A DNA stretch of 64,000 nt from Diplonema papillatum (Eukaryota; Euglenozoa; Diplonemea; Diplonemida; Diplonemidae): assembly GCA_030068145.1 (NCBI GenBank), contig JAPJBO010000870.1, positions 32,482 through 96,481 of the forward strand. Reading direction: 5' to 3'. Of the stretch, positions 38,001 through 49,120 are shown piece after piece. How positions within the stretch are numbered: the first letter of the stretch is position 1; each line of letters begins with the position of its first letter. The position numbers and the translations under genes were made by a program. The notes below the pieces were generated by a model, which was not told the DNA's origin, did not search any database, and saw only the letters and a list, made by a program, of their open reading frames with translations.

Positions 38001-41000
38001 AACGCTTTGCCCTGGACGTTTGTTTCTTGGTACAGAGCGCAAGGAAACGCCGTGGATGGCCTGTGACGCGTTCTTATTTCCTCCAACATTGGTATAAAAA
38101 CAAAGAAGAGAAAAAAAGGCTGAGAAGAAACTGTGGAGGGCTAGGGGGGGAAAAAAAAAGACAGGCGCTTCGGTTTGTTTGTGTGTGCGTTGTCCGGTTG
38201 ATCGTTTTCCCACTTGTATTGACCCTGTGCATATTCAGGTAAGGAATTCTGATATCGACCACCAAAACACGCTGCCTACGTCTTTTTAGCCTGCACAATA
38301 CATTGAAGGGCAACCCACAAGATTGTTAGTACTAAAAAAAGACAGGCGCTTCGGTTTGTTTGTGTGTATTGACCCTGTGAATATTCAGGTAAGGGATTCT
38401 GATATGGACCACCAAAACACGCTGCCTGCGTCTTTTTAGCCTGCACAATACAGGCAACCCGAAAGATTGTTAGTGCTAAAAAAAAAGCTGAGAAGAAACT
38501 GCGGAGGGCTAGGAGCGCATGTTTGGTTGGCTGGGAAGGGGCGAGTAGAGTCAGATCTGTGACTCAGCTGTGTCTTGAAGGTGAGGTGAGAGGCATTGGC
38601 TCACTCTGCCGAAGGCAAAAAGAGTACCCGCCCAGCGGAGTACACCGTGCGGGCCTCGAAATCCACAAAAAAAAAAAAAAAAACAGAGGTTTGCGCTCAA
38701 AAGTCACACCCGCAAGATTCACCAACAATGTTCGCCCAGCAATTCACTGGTGCATGCATTACCGTTATTGGACTGTTTAATGTTGGACTGGAATAAAGCT
38801 GGAAGAGGTGGTTAGCGATAACGTGTGACGTTTGAGAGCTGCGACATTTCTGAGCTGCAAAATTGCTCGGGCGCAACCTTCGGCAGAGAAGACCACGTTT
38901 TGGTCAAACCGGTTGGACGCGCCAGAAGATGCCCACGTCTCGGGTGTCGAAATTTTGGTATCCATCCGTCTGGCACCTCAAAGAGTAGCAGACCCCTGCT
39001 CGCACATGCTTGCCCGTTTGCCGTGTTGACATCTCTCGAAGACCATTCGTGAGCTGTACGGCTTCCCCCGACGTTACACCTGTTTATTTGGGCTAGTCTT
39101 CTAAGGCGGGCGTAGGTCGCGTAGGTCGTTCCGTCGGAGGTGCGGTGCGGGCCGCGGCCCCGTCACCGAAGGTGACGGCGTCGGTGTTAACCGGGGCCGA
39201 TCTGGCAGGCGGGCGAGCCCGTTTCGCGGGGGGGCACCGTCTTGACGCGTCGCGGGCTCTCTTCTTCTTGGCAATTGCACGGCCTACGGCGGCGGTTAGC
39301 GTAGGAGGATGTGTGCTGGCCGTTATCGCCGGATAAGTAGGATCCGAGGGAGTCTCATTGCCCCCTTCGGGCGGAAGAATCCCCGCATAGTTCACTGGGG
39401 TCTGGCCGGTGTTGAGCCCCCATACCCTTCCAAAAACATGCTTCTGCGGTCAAATACGCCCTCAGAAGCCTCTGGAGAGCCGTCTATGATGTCCCAAAAT
39501 GCGATTTTATGGGTTTTTAGCGTCTCCCCGTTCGTGCGCATCGTAGGAAAGCCGAGGCATGAATACATTGAGACAGCCATGCTCTTGACCTTATCTGTAG
39601 GGCTCGAATTGGAATGTTGACCGCGGTGGACAGGTACCGTACGCAGGATGAACGTCGAGTAGGCAGGGCAAGAAGGGGTGGGATGAATGTGTGAGAGCTT
39701 GAAATGTACCGCTGAACGTTCGTCCCTTTCCCGCTATAGTAGCATAAGCAGGCGCAGGGGGCAGGTCTTGCTTTACTTTTCTCTTCTTCATGAAGACCCA
39801 GCATCCCGACTGTCCAATCACGGTCGCGAAAGGTTTTGCCTATAGCGATGTGGTGGCTGACCAGGCCCCCAGCCTTATACACAACACGGCTACAACACGA
39901 GGATGCAGTGTGCACTCAGCCATGGCTGCTACGCAGCACTTCGTTCCGCGTCGCGCCAAGTACATGATGCTGGCGGTTGGGGGATCGGCGACCGCAACTC
40001 AATTAAGGTGCGGTCAACAGGGTCGCCTCGTGAAGGCCCCCCCATGACACCAGCCCAAAAACAAGAAGACGCGTCACTGGCTAACCACGGTTAAAACCGG
40101 AAAATGATGAGGGGAGGGAATTGTGTTTCGTTGAACGCTTTGCCCTGGACGTTTGTTTCTTGGTACAGAGCGCAAGGAAACGCCGTGGATGGCCTGTGAC
40201 GCGTTCTTATTTCCTCCAACATTGGTATAAAAACAAAGAAGAGAAAAAAAGGCTGAGAAGAAACTGTGGAGGGCTAGGGGGGGAAAAAAAAAGACAGGCG
40301 CTTCGGTTTGTTTGTGTGTGCGTTGTCCGGTTGATCGTTTTCCCACTTGTATTGACCCTGTGCATATTCAGGTAAGGAATTCTGATATCGACCACCAAAA
40401 CACGCTGCCTACGTCTTTTTAGCCTGCACAATACATTGAAGGGCAACCCACAAGATTGTTAGTACTAAAAAAAGACAGGCGCTTCGGTTTGTTTGTGTGT
40501 ATTGACCCTGTGAATATTCAGGTAAGGGATTCTGATATGGACCACCAAAACACGCTGCCTGCGTCTTTTTAGCCTGCACAATACAGGCAACCCGAAAGAT
40601 TGTTAGTGCTAAAAAAAAAGCTGAGAAGAAACTGCGGAGGGCTAGGAGCGCATGTTTGGTTGGCTGGGAAGGGGCGAGTAGAGTCAGATCTGTGACTCAG
40701 CTGTGTCTTGAAGGTGAGGTGAGAGGCATTGGCTCACTCTGCCGAAGGCAAAAAGAGTACCCGCCCAGCGGAGTACACCGTGCGGGCCTCGAAATCCACA
40801 AAAAAAAAAAAAAAAACAGAGGTTTGCGCTCAAAAGTCACACCCGCAAGATTCACCAACAATGTTCGCCCAGCAATTCACTGGTGCATGCATTACCGTTA
40901 TTGGACTGTTTAATGTTGGACTGGAATAAAGCTGGAAGAGGTGGTTAGCGATAACGTGTGACGTTTGAGAGCTGCGACATTTCTGAGCTGCAAAATTGCT

Positions 41001-44000
41001 CGGGCGCAACCTTCGGCAGAGAAGACCACGTTTTGGTCAAACCGGTTGGACGCGCCAGAAGATGCCCACGTCTCGGGTGTCGAAATTTTGGTATCCATCC
41101 GTCTGGCACCTCAAAGAGTAGCAGACCCCTGCTCGCACATGCTTGCCCGTTTGCCGTGTTGACATCTCTCGAAGACCATTCGTGAGCTGTACGGCTTCCC
41201 CCGACGTTACACCTGTTTATTTGGGCTAGTCTTCTAAGGCGGGCGTAGGTCGCGTAGGTCGTTCCGTCGGAGGTGCGGTGCGGGCCGCGGCCCCGTCACC
41301 GAAGGTGACGGCGTCGGTGTTAACCGGGGCCGATCTGGCAGGCGGGCGAGCCCGTTTCGCGGGGGGGCACCGTCTTGACGCGTCGCGGGCTCTCTTCTTC
41401 TTGGCAATTGCACGGCCTACGGCGGCGGTTAGCGTAGGAGGATGTGTGCTGGCCGTTATCGCCGGATAAGTAGGATCCGAGGGAGTCTCATTGCCCCCTT
41501 CGGGCGGAAGAATCCCCGCATAGTTCACTGGGGTCTGGCCGGTGTTGAGCCCCCATACCCTTCCAAAAACATGCTTCTGCGGTCAAATACGCCCTCAGAA
41601 GCCTCTGGAGAGCCGTCTATGATGTCCCAAAATGCGATTTTATGGGTTTTTAGCGTCTCCCCGTTCGTGCGCATCGTAGGAAAGCCGAGGCATGAATACA
41701 TTGAGACAGCCATGCTCTTGACCTTATCTGTAGGGCTCGAATTGGAATGTTGACCGCGGTGGACAGGTACCGTACGCAGGATGAACGTCGAGTAGGCAGG
41801 GCAAGAAGGGGTGGGATGAATGTGTGAGAGCTTGAAATGTACCGCTGAACGTTCGTCCCTTTCCCGCTATAGTAGCATAAGCAGGCGCAGGGGGCAGGTC
41901 TTGCTTTACTTTTCTCTTCTTCATGAAGACCCAGCATCCCGACTGTCCAATCACGGTCGCGAAAGGTTTTGCCTATAGCGATGTGGTGGCTGACCAGGCC
42001 CCCAGCCTTATACACAACACGGCTACAACACGAGGATGCAGTGTGCACTCAGCCATGGCTGCTACGCAGCACTTCGTTCCGCGTCGCGCCAAGTACATGA
42101 TGCTGGCGGTTGGGGGATCGGCGACCGCAACTCAATTAAGGTGCGGTCAACAGGGTCGCCTCGTGAAGGCCCCCCCATGACACCAGCCCAAAAACAAGAA
42201 GACGCGTCACTGGCTAACCACGGTTAAAACCGGAAAATGATGAGGGGAGGGAATTGTGTTTCGTTGAACGCTTTGCCCTGGACGTTTGTTTCTTGGTACA
42301 GAGCGCAAGGAAACGCCGTGGATGGCCTGTGACGCGTTCTTATTTCCTCCAACATTGGTATAAAAACAAAGAAGAGAAAAAAAGGCTGAGAAGAAACTGT
42401 GGAGGGCTAGGGGGGGAAAAAAAAAGACAGGCGCTTCGGTTTGTTTGTGTGTGCGTTGTCCGGTTGATCGTTTTCCCACTTGTATTGACCCTGTGCATAT
42501 TCAGGTAAGGAATTCTGATATCGACCACCAAAACACGCTGCCTACGTCTTTTTAGCCTGCACAATACATTGAAGGGCAACCCACAAGATTGTTAGTACTA
42601 AAAAAAGACAGGCGCTTCGGTTTGTTTGTGTGTATTGACCCTGTGAATATTCAGGTAAGGGATTCTGATATGGACCACCAAAACACGCTGCCTGCGTCTT
42701 TTTAGCCTGCACAATACAGGCAACCCGAAAGATTGTTAGTGCTAAAAAAAAAGCTGAGAAGAAACTGCGGAGGGCTAGGAGCGCATGTTTGGTTGGCTGG
42801 GAAGGGGCGAGTAGAGTCAGATCTGTGACTCAGCTGTGTCTTGAAGGTGAGGTGAGAGGCATTGGCTCACTCTGCCGAAGGCAAAAAGAGTACCCGCCCA
42901 GCGGAGTACACCGTGCGGGCCTCGAAATCCACAAAAAAAAAAAAAAAAACAGAGGTTTGCGCTCAAAAGTCACACCCGCAAGATTCACCAACAATGTTCG
43001 CCCAGCAATTCACTGGTGCATGCATTACCGTTATTGGACTGTTTAATGTTGGACTGGAATAAAGCTGGAAGAGGTGGTTAGCGATAACGTGTGACGTTTG
43101 AGAGCTGCGACATTTCTGAGCTGCAAAATTGCTCGGGCGCAACCTTCGGCAGAGAAGACCACGTTTTGGTCAAACCGGTTGGACGCGCCAGAAGATGCCC
43201 ACGTCTCGGGTGTCGAAATTTTGGTATCCATCCGTCTGGCACCTCAAAGAGTAGCAGACCCCTGCTCGCACATGCTTGCCCGTTTGCCGTGTTGACATCT
43301 CTCGAAGACCATTCGTGAGCTGTACGGCTTCCCCCGACGTTACACCTGTTTATTTGGGCTAGTCTTCTAAGGCGGGCGTAGGTCGCGTAGGTCGTTCCGT
43401 CGGAGGTGCGGTGCGGGCCGCGGCCCCGTCACCGAAGGTGACGGCGTCGGTGTTAACCGGGGCCGATCTGGCAGGCGGGCGAGCCCGTTTCGCGGGGGGG
43501 CACCGTCTTGACGCGTCGCGGGCTCTCTTCTTCTTGGCAATTGCACGGCCTACGGCGGCGGTTAGCGTAGGAGGATGTGTGCTGGCCGTTATCGCCGGAT
43601 AAGTAGGATCCGAGGGAGTCTCATTGCCCCCTTCGGGCGGAAGAATCCCCGCATAGTTCACTGGGGTCTGGCCGGTGTTGAGCCCCCATACCCTTCCAAA
43701 AACATGCTTCTGCGGTCAAATACGCCCTCAGAAGCCTCTGGAGAGCCGTCTATGATGTCCCAAAATGCGATTTTATGGGTTTTTAGCGTCTCCCCGTTCG
43801 TGCGCATCGTAGGAAAGCCGAGGCATGAATACATTGAGACAGCCATGCTCTTGACCTTATCTGTAGGGCTCGAATTGGAATGTTGACCGCGGTGGACAGG
43901 TACCGTACGCAGGATGAACGTCGAGTAGGCAGGGCAAGAAGGGGTGGGATGAATGTGTGAGAGCTTGAAATGTACCGCTGAACGTTCGTCCCTTTCCCGC

Positions 44001-45503
44001 TATAGTAGCATAAGCAGGCGCAGGGGGCAGGTCTTGCTTTACTTTTCTCTTCTTCATGAAGACCCAGCATCCCGACTGTCCAATCACGGTCGCGAAAGGT
44101 TTTGCCTATAGCGATGTGGTGGCTGACCAGGCCCCCAGCCTTATACACAACACGGCTACAACACGAGGATGCAGTGTGCACTCAGCCATGGCTGCTACGC
44201 AGCACTTCGTTCCGCGTCGCGCCAAGTACATGATGCTGGCGGTTGGGGGATCGGCGACCGCAACTCAATTAAGGTGCGGTCAACAGGGTCGCCTCGTGAA
44301 GGCCCCCCCATGACACCAGCCCAAAAACAAGAAGACGCGTCACTGGCTAACCACGGTTAAAACCGGAAAATGATGAGGGGAGGGAATTGTGTTTCGTTGA
44401 ACGCTTTGCCCTGGACGTTTGTTTCTTGGTACAGAGCGCAAGGAAACGCCGTGGATGGCCTGTGACGCGTTCTTATTTCCTCCAACATTGGTATAAAAAC
44501 AAAGAAGAGAAAAAAAGGCTGAGAAGAAACTGTGGAGGGCTAGGGGGGGAAAAAAAAAGACAGGCGCTTCGGTTTGTTTGTGTGTGCGTTGTCCGGTTGA
44601 TCGTTTTCCCACTTGTATTGACCCTGTGCATATTCAGGTAAGGAATTCTGATATCGACCACCAAAACACGCTGCCTACGTCTTTTTAGCCTGCACAATAC
44701 ATTGAAGGGCAACCCACAAGATTGTTAGTACTAAAAAAAGACAGGCGCTTCGGTTTGTTTGTGTGTATTGACCCTGTGAATATTCAGGTAAGGGATTCTG
44801 ATATGGACCACCAAAACACGCTGCCTGCGTCTTTTTAGCCTGCACAATACAGGCAACCCGAAAGATTGTTAGTGCTAAAAAAAAAGCTGAGAAGAAACTG
44901 CGGAGGGCTAGGAGCGCATGTTTGGTTGGCTGGGAAGGGGCGAGTAGAGTCAGATCTGTGACTCAGCTGTGTCTTGAAGGTGAGGTGAGAGGCATTGGCT
45001 CACTCTGCCGAAGGCAAAAAGAGTACCCGCCCAGCGGAGTACACCGTGCGGGCCTCGAAATCCACAAAAAAAAAAAAAAAAACAGAGGTTTGCGCTCAAA
45101 AGTCACACCCGCAAGATTCACCAACAATGTTCGCCCAGCAATTCACTGGTGCATGCATTACCGTTATTGGACTGTTTAATGTTGGACTGGAATAAAGCTG
45201 GAAGAGGTGGTTAGCGATAACGTGTGACGTTTGAGAGCTGCGACATTTCTGAGCTGCAAAATTGCTCGGGCGCAACCTTCGGCAGAGAAGACCACGTTTT
45301 GGTCAAACCGGTTGGACGCGCCAGAAGATGCCCACGTCTCGGGTGTCGAAATTTTGGTATCCATCCGTCTGGCACCTCAAAGAGTAGCAGACCCCTGCTC
45401 GCACATGCTTGCCCGTTTGCCGTGTTGCACATCTCTCGAAGACCATTCTTTCTTTGGTGAGCTGTACGGCTTCCCCCGACGTTACACCTGTTTATTTGGG
45501 CTA

Positions 45504-46132
45504 TTGGCTGGCACCATTTCTTTCTTTTCGTTCGAACGATATAATCATGCTATTAGAATAACACGAGTGAGGAAAGGGGAAATCTTAGTTGGGGGAAAAT
45601 CTTAGTTTAATGTTTAGGCAGGACGTTGGGGGAAGGGAGCAGGACTCCGCAGGTAGGATACGAAACCCGGGGAACTAGTTCCGGATTTCGTTTCTTTTTC
45701 CATCCTTGGGGCGGTCGTTCCTTTCGTTTTCTGCGTTTTTAGATCTAAAACGTGGTGGAGGTTTGGTTGATGTACAGTACCTCGCATTGGTTGGGCAGAG
45801 TATTCAGATGTCGTGTGTGGGAGGGAACAAGGGAGGATCGAAAGCTGGAAGTGAGCCCAGCCCAGTAGTAGTAGTAGTAGTTGCAGCTTAGTGTGAGTTT
45901 GATCAAAGTAACACCAAGGCTTTTGTTTGTGCGCACTAGCGGAACTCACCTGCATGTAGTAAGCTGCCGACTACTCATTTTTAGTTCCAACAATGCATTG
46001 TTAGCCGAAAAGAAATTGAAGGGCAAGGAGCGCATTTGGTTGGTTGGGAAGGGACGTGTATCGAGCGCGTGCTTGTTGTCAGTAGGGAAGTTCAACTCAG
46101 ACCGCGGCGGGCGGAGGAGGAAGTCGAATAGT
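45504..46132. other. Spacer after the macrosatellite
   Basis: Contains a (TAG)n run near 45,865-45,885. No gene is recognised. Confidence 0.4.
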
Positions 46133-46409
46133 CTAAGACAATAACTTGTCTTTTGCCGCGTTGATGAGGATCATGAACGCCTTATCCCCCCGCGGCTTGT
46201 CTGGGTGCCACCACGAAGCTAGGCGGCGGTACGCCTTCAGGACTGCCGCCTGGTCAGCCCTCTCTCCGATACCGAAGAGCTCGTGCGGGAAGTCTCGGTA
46301 GCGAAGACGGCGGTGTTCGGCAGCTCGAATGACGCCCTCCGCGGCCCCCCCGGCCTGCAGATCGGCGATCGCCCGATCGAGATCGCAGAACCGAAGGAGG
46401 CATTCGCCT
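46133..46409 (-). CDS. J-domain protein, last exon
   Basis: The exon opens at an AG acceptor (CGAAGTAG) and runs 92 codons to a TAG at 46,133. Its C-terminal half is a J-domain: FPHELFGIGERADQAAVLKA, then YRRLASWWHPDKPRGDKAF with the invariant HPD, then a helix ending AAKDKLLS. J-domains stimulate the ATPase of Hsp70 chaperones. The J-domain sits at the C-terminus, with no Gly/Phe or zinc region, so this is a class C (type III) J-protein. Upstream on the same strand, 46,738-46,934 looks like an earlier exon with a TPR-like helix pair, a combination known in DNAJC-type co-chaperones. Confidence 0.75.
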
Positions 46410-46737
46410 CTACTTCGAAGAGCAAGCTTGTGCCTGTGTTTGTTGTTACCACCTTCCTGATTGTACATGTAGCTAGAAGCTGCCTGTCAAGCCAGTCCAG
46501 TCGGATTAAAGCCGCGCTATGTAAGACTGGAATTCGATAACAAGTATCGCATTCAGGAACCTGTCCTTTCTAGAACCCACGTCCACGAGAAATCAAGGCA
46601 CGACGTAATGCGCACGGATTTGCGGGTTGCGGGGTTTGCGGAGATTGCGAGATTCTGCTGCCGCCCCAATCCCGCCAGCCCAGTAAATCGAGCCAGCTGA
46701 AGACAGATCCAGATGCCCCCCGCAGAGGTTCACATAC

Positions 46738-46934
46738 GAGGGGTTGCTCGCGAGCATCTCCGTCAACACTTTGACGGCTTCGGCGTAATGCTCCGTCGCC
46801 ATGTGCCTTTCGGCTACCGCAAAGCGCGCCGTCTCCTCCGCGACCTTTGCAGCTTCGGGGTCGGGCTGGCCGCTGCTCGTCGCCCCGGCCTTCCTTTTCC
46901 GGGATGCTTCCGCCGATTTGGACTTTGGCTGCTC
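46738..46934 (-). CDS. Upstream exon of the J-domain gene (helical, TPR-like)
   Basis: The frame runs from an AG acceptor (CCGACCAG) to a GTATGT donor. It begins with a Lys/Arg/Ser-rich part (EQPKSKSAEASRKRKAG) and then gives AKVAEETARFAVAERHMATE followed by HYAEAVKVLTEMLASNPS, which has the size and pattern of a TPR helix pair. Between it and the J-domain exon a further candidate exon (from 46,696 downward) shows WLDLLGWRDWGGSR, related to the exon at 910-1,063. The exon joins are not proven. Confidence 0.5.
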
Positions 46935-47361
46935 CTGGTCGGTGGAGTGATTGCTCAGGTTGATTCCGTTAGCGAACGAGGTCTCGGTCCTACAAAAGAA
47001 ATAGGGCCTTTTGTCTTATAGCCACCTGCTAACTTTTTAGCGTTATTCGCATTTTTATTTAGCATATACCTAGAGCGCTAATCAAATATTTTTGTTTGGA
47101 GAGGAGCATACCAATTTGCCCGATTTCAGCACGCTCAAAACCAATGCCGGCTGACGGGGCCCGGCGGTCGTCGCGAGAAGAAGGTTCAGATTTTGAACCA
47201 CCTGTGTGTGTGATGTCGATCTTCGCCGAACTACCTGGAGGGAGAACGAGCTGCATAAGACGCCTCCTGCGGGGAGCGTGTCACCCCAAAGCAAAGGATC
47301 GAGTTAGGGGTGTTCGCGTCTGTCCTGCCTTCGGGTCGCTTCGCTCTTCTCGAATACGCTG
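46935..47361. other. No recognisable gene
   Basis: Probably 5' region or intron of the J-domain gene and the 3' region of the next gene. No motif is seen. Confidence 0.35.
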
Positions 47362-48375
47362 TTAGTTCAAGACAAGAAGACTGGAGCACACCTCTTGCGA
47401 GAAGCCTGTGGCACACAGGATGCTACTTGCCTCGTGGCATCGTGCAAGGAGCAAGTAGACACTTGCCGCCAGCTTCATCGACTGCAACGACGCGGCTTGC
47501 TGGCGCACGTGCTGCAAACAGCAACGCAGCACCGAAAGCCAGGAAGCCCGGGGCGCACTACCAGCTGGGGGAATGCGGGTCTGCAGCACACGCACCGCAT
47601 GGTCCGATGCTGCAGGCCACTTCAAGGCACTGCAGAGGAACCCGAGGCACTGGTCCTTCGCAGACAACGAACAAGACGAAGAAAGCACCCCCGACAGAAA
47701 CGTCGTGAGCGCCCGAGCCAAGCCGGAAACCTCTGCCTTCTTCAAGGTCGGAAGGTTCTCGAAGAACGAGGTTGTTTGCGCGCGGAGGTTGCTCAAGAAG
47801 TCGGCGAGCTGCGTCTGGTGCAGTACCCGCGCGATTTGGGTGCAGAAATGCCAAAAGGTGTGCTGCACGGACAAGGACGCCGTGAATGCGTTGCTGGGCA
47901 AGACGAACAATTGCAATGCGTTCTGCCCCATGAAAGGGGCAAGCGACCCGAGCAGCTTGTACGCCAAGGTCCAGATGCGATCCACAAATGGCACAAACTG
48001 CGACTCGGGTAGCTGCAGAAGGTATGTTCTTACCTCCTGCAACATCCGCACCAGCGCACCCACGGACGACGCAACCTCGTCCGCCAACGCGCGGGACTGG
48101 GGGCAACCGTGCGGTAAGAGTCCGAACACGGCCGAGAAGGCGCACAGGCCTTTCTCGAGTACTGCCCACGGGAAGTTGAACATCCCGTCTTCGCTGCTGC
48201 AGAATACAGTTACGAACCGGGGTTGGTCGTAAAAGTACGGGTGGACGGCGGTCCACTCTGTCAGCAACGGGGCCAGCACAGCCATGAGCTGGTCGCCTGC
48301 CCCTGACACCAGCTGTGTGAGCACCGCGATGGTCTCGATCAGCTGCCATGCGCGGATGCTCTTTGCACTGGACAT
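47362..48375 (-). CDS. Hypothetical helical protein, 337 aa
   Basis: An ATG at 48,375 (MSSAKSIRAWQLIETIAVLT) opens an intronless-looking frame to a stop at 47,362. The open frame continues upstream through an A-rich tract, so this ATG is chosen because it follows that tract. The protein is Leu/Ala-rich and mostly helical, with paired helices resembling HEAT/ARM-type solenoids (for example LVSGAGDQLMAVLAPLLTEW, VRMLQEVRTYLLQLPES, LAYKLLGSLAPFMGQN). It has many Cys residues and no transmembrane segment of clear length. Codon use is like the other candidate genes. No family can be named. It may be a scaffold or nucleolar-type helical-repeat protein, but that is a guess. Confidence 0.65.
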   Translation of the reverse strand: MSSAKSIRAWQLIETIAVLTQLVSGAGDQLMAVLAPLLTEWTAVHPYFYDQPRFVTVFCSSEDGMFNFPWAVLEKGLCAFSAVFGLLPHGCPQSRALADEVASSVGALVRMLQEVRTYLLQLPESQFVPFVDRIWTLAYKLLGSLAPFMGQNALQLFVLPSNAFTASLSVQHTFWHFCTQIARVLHQTQLADFLSNLRAQTTSFFENLPTLKKAEVSGLARALTTFLSGVLSSSCSLSAKDQCLGFLCSALKWPAASDHAVRVLQTRIPPAGSAPRASWLSVLRCCLQHVRQQAASLQSMKLAASVYLLLARCHEASSILCATGFSQEVCSSLLVLN

Positions 48376-49120
48376 GGTGTTGCGCGGTTTTTTTTTTTTT
48401 TTTTTTGGGTTAGGGCGGACAATTTCTTTTGACAAAACCTTATCGGGAGAGTGAAAGTTCGCTTGAAACTTCGGGGGTTTAAAGTCTCCGGTTGACTGTA
48501 GAGGCTTGGGTAAGGAGAGGTCCCCCAACGCGTGGCTTCCGATGCTTTTGGGCTCAAATTTAATTCACATGCGGAACGTGCGGAAAAGGTCCAAAAAAGG
48601 TGGGGGGAAAAAGGTGAATTTCCCTTATATCCCACCACTTCAATTTTTGTTCCCATATATCCCAATGGGATTACCTTGGGCAATCCCAGTGGGATATAAC
48701 ATGGTTATGTCGATATCTCGAAAGATATCGGAATAAATATCGAAGAAAATAGGCAGATTTCTTCTTTCGCCCTAAGGTATTTTCGACTTTCTCTTATATC
48801 CCTAGGGGAGCACAGATTTTTTCCTGAGCGGGCCACCAGCCCACCATTTATAGGGGGGGGGTGGGGGACCCACCTTTTCCCCCCAGGAGGGTCCGGTTTT
48901 CCAGAATTCTGGAATCACTCCGGATTGGTGTTCTCCGCGAGTTTTTCAGAAAATTTTTAGATATCCCGCCAAAAAACATGAAAAACAGGGGGGTGCGGGG
49001 GGCTACGCCCCCCGCCCAAACGGTACGGGTTTTCCAATAAACTTTTCAACCCCATTTCAACAATCCTGTTGGTGTTCTCACTTAGAAATCTACAGCTAGA
49101 CCACTTTTCAGACAACAAAA
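48376..49120. other. Hairpin-rich non-coding stretch before the satellite
   Basis: Begins with a T20 tract (48,389-48,408). It holds imperfect inverted repeats at 48,657-48,672/48,682-48,697 (15 of 16), CGATATCTCGAAAGATATCG near 48,710, CCAGAATTCTGG near 48,901, and GCGGGGGGCTACGCCCCCCGC at about 48,995-49,015. No gene is seen. Confidence 0.6.

Larger units (their letters stand above)
30160..45503. repeat. Macrosatellite: about 7.2 tandem copies of a 2,133-bp unit
   Basis: Unit boundaries recur every 2,133 bp (GCGCTCAAAAGTCACACCCG at 30,161, 32,294, 34,427 and so on to 45,092). The copies appear essentially identical. The first differs at CAATTCATTGG versus CAATTCACTGG. The last partial copy has small insertions near 45,427 and 45,450 and ends at GGGCTA. 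Each unit has an A17-type tract, a duplicated A-ended module, and a minus-strand frame with a LINE-tail-like basic motif. Its uniformity means recent amplification or ongoing homogenisation. The true copy number may be larger than assembled. Confidence 0.98.

Noticed and set aside
30160..45503. CRISPR-like or rDNA array
   Set aside because: The unit is 2,133 bp without spacer/repeat structure, and no rRNA core sequence is visible.
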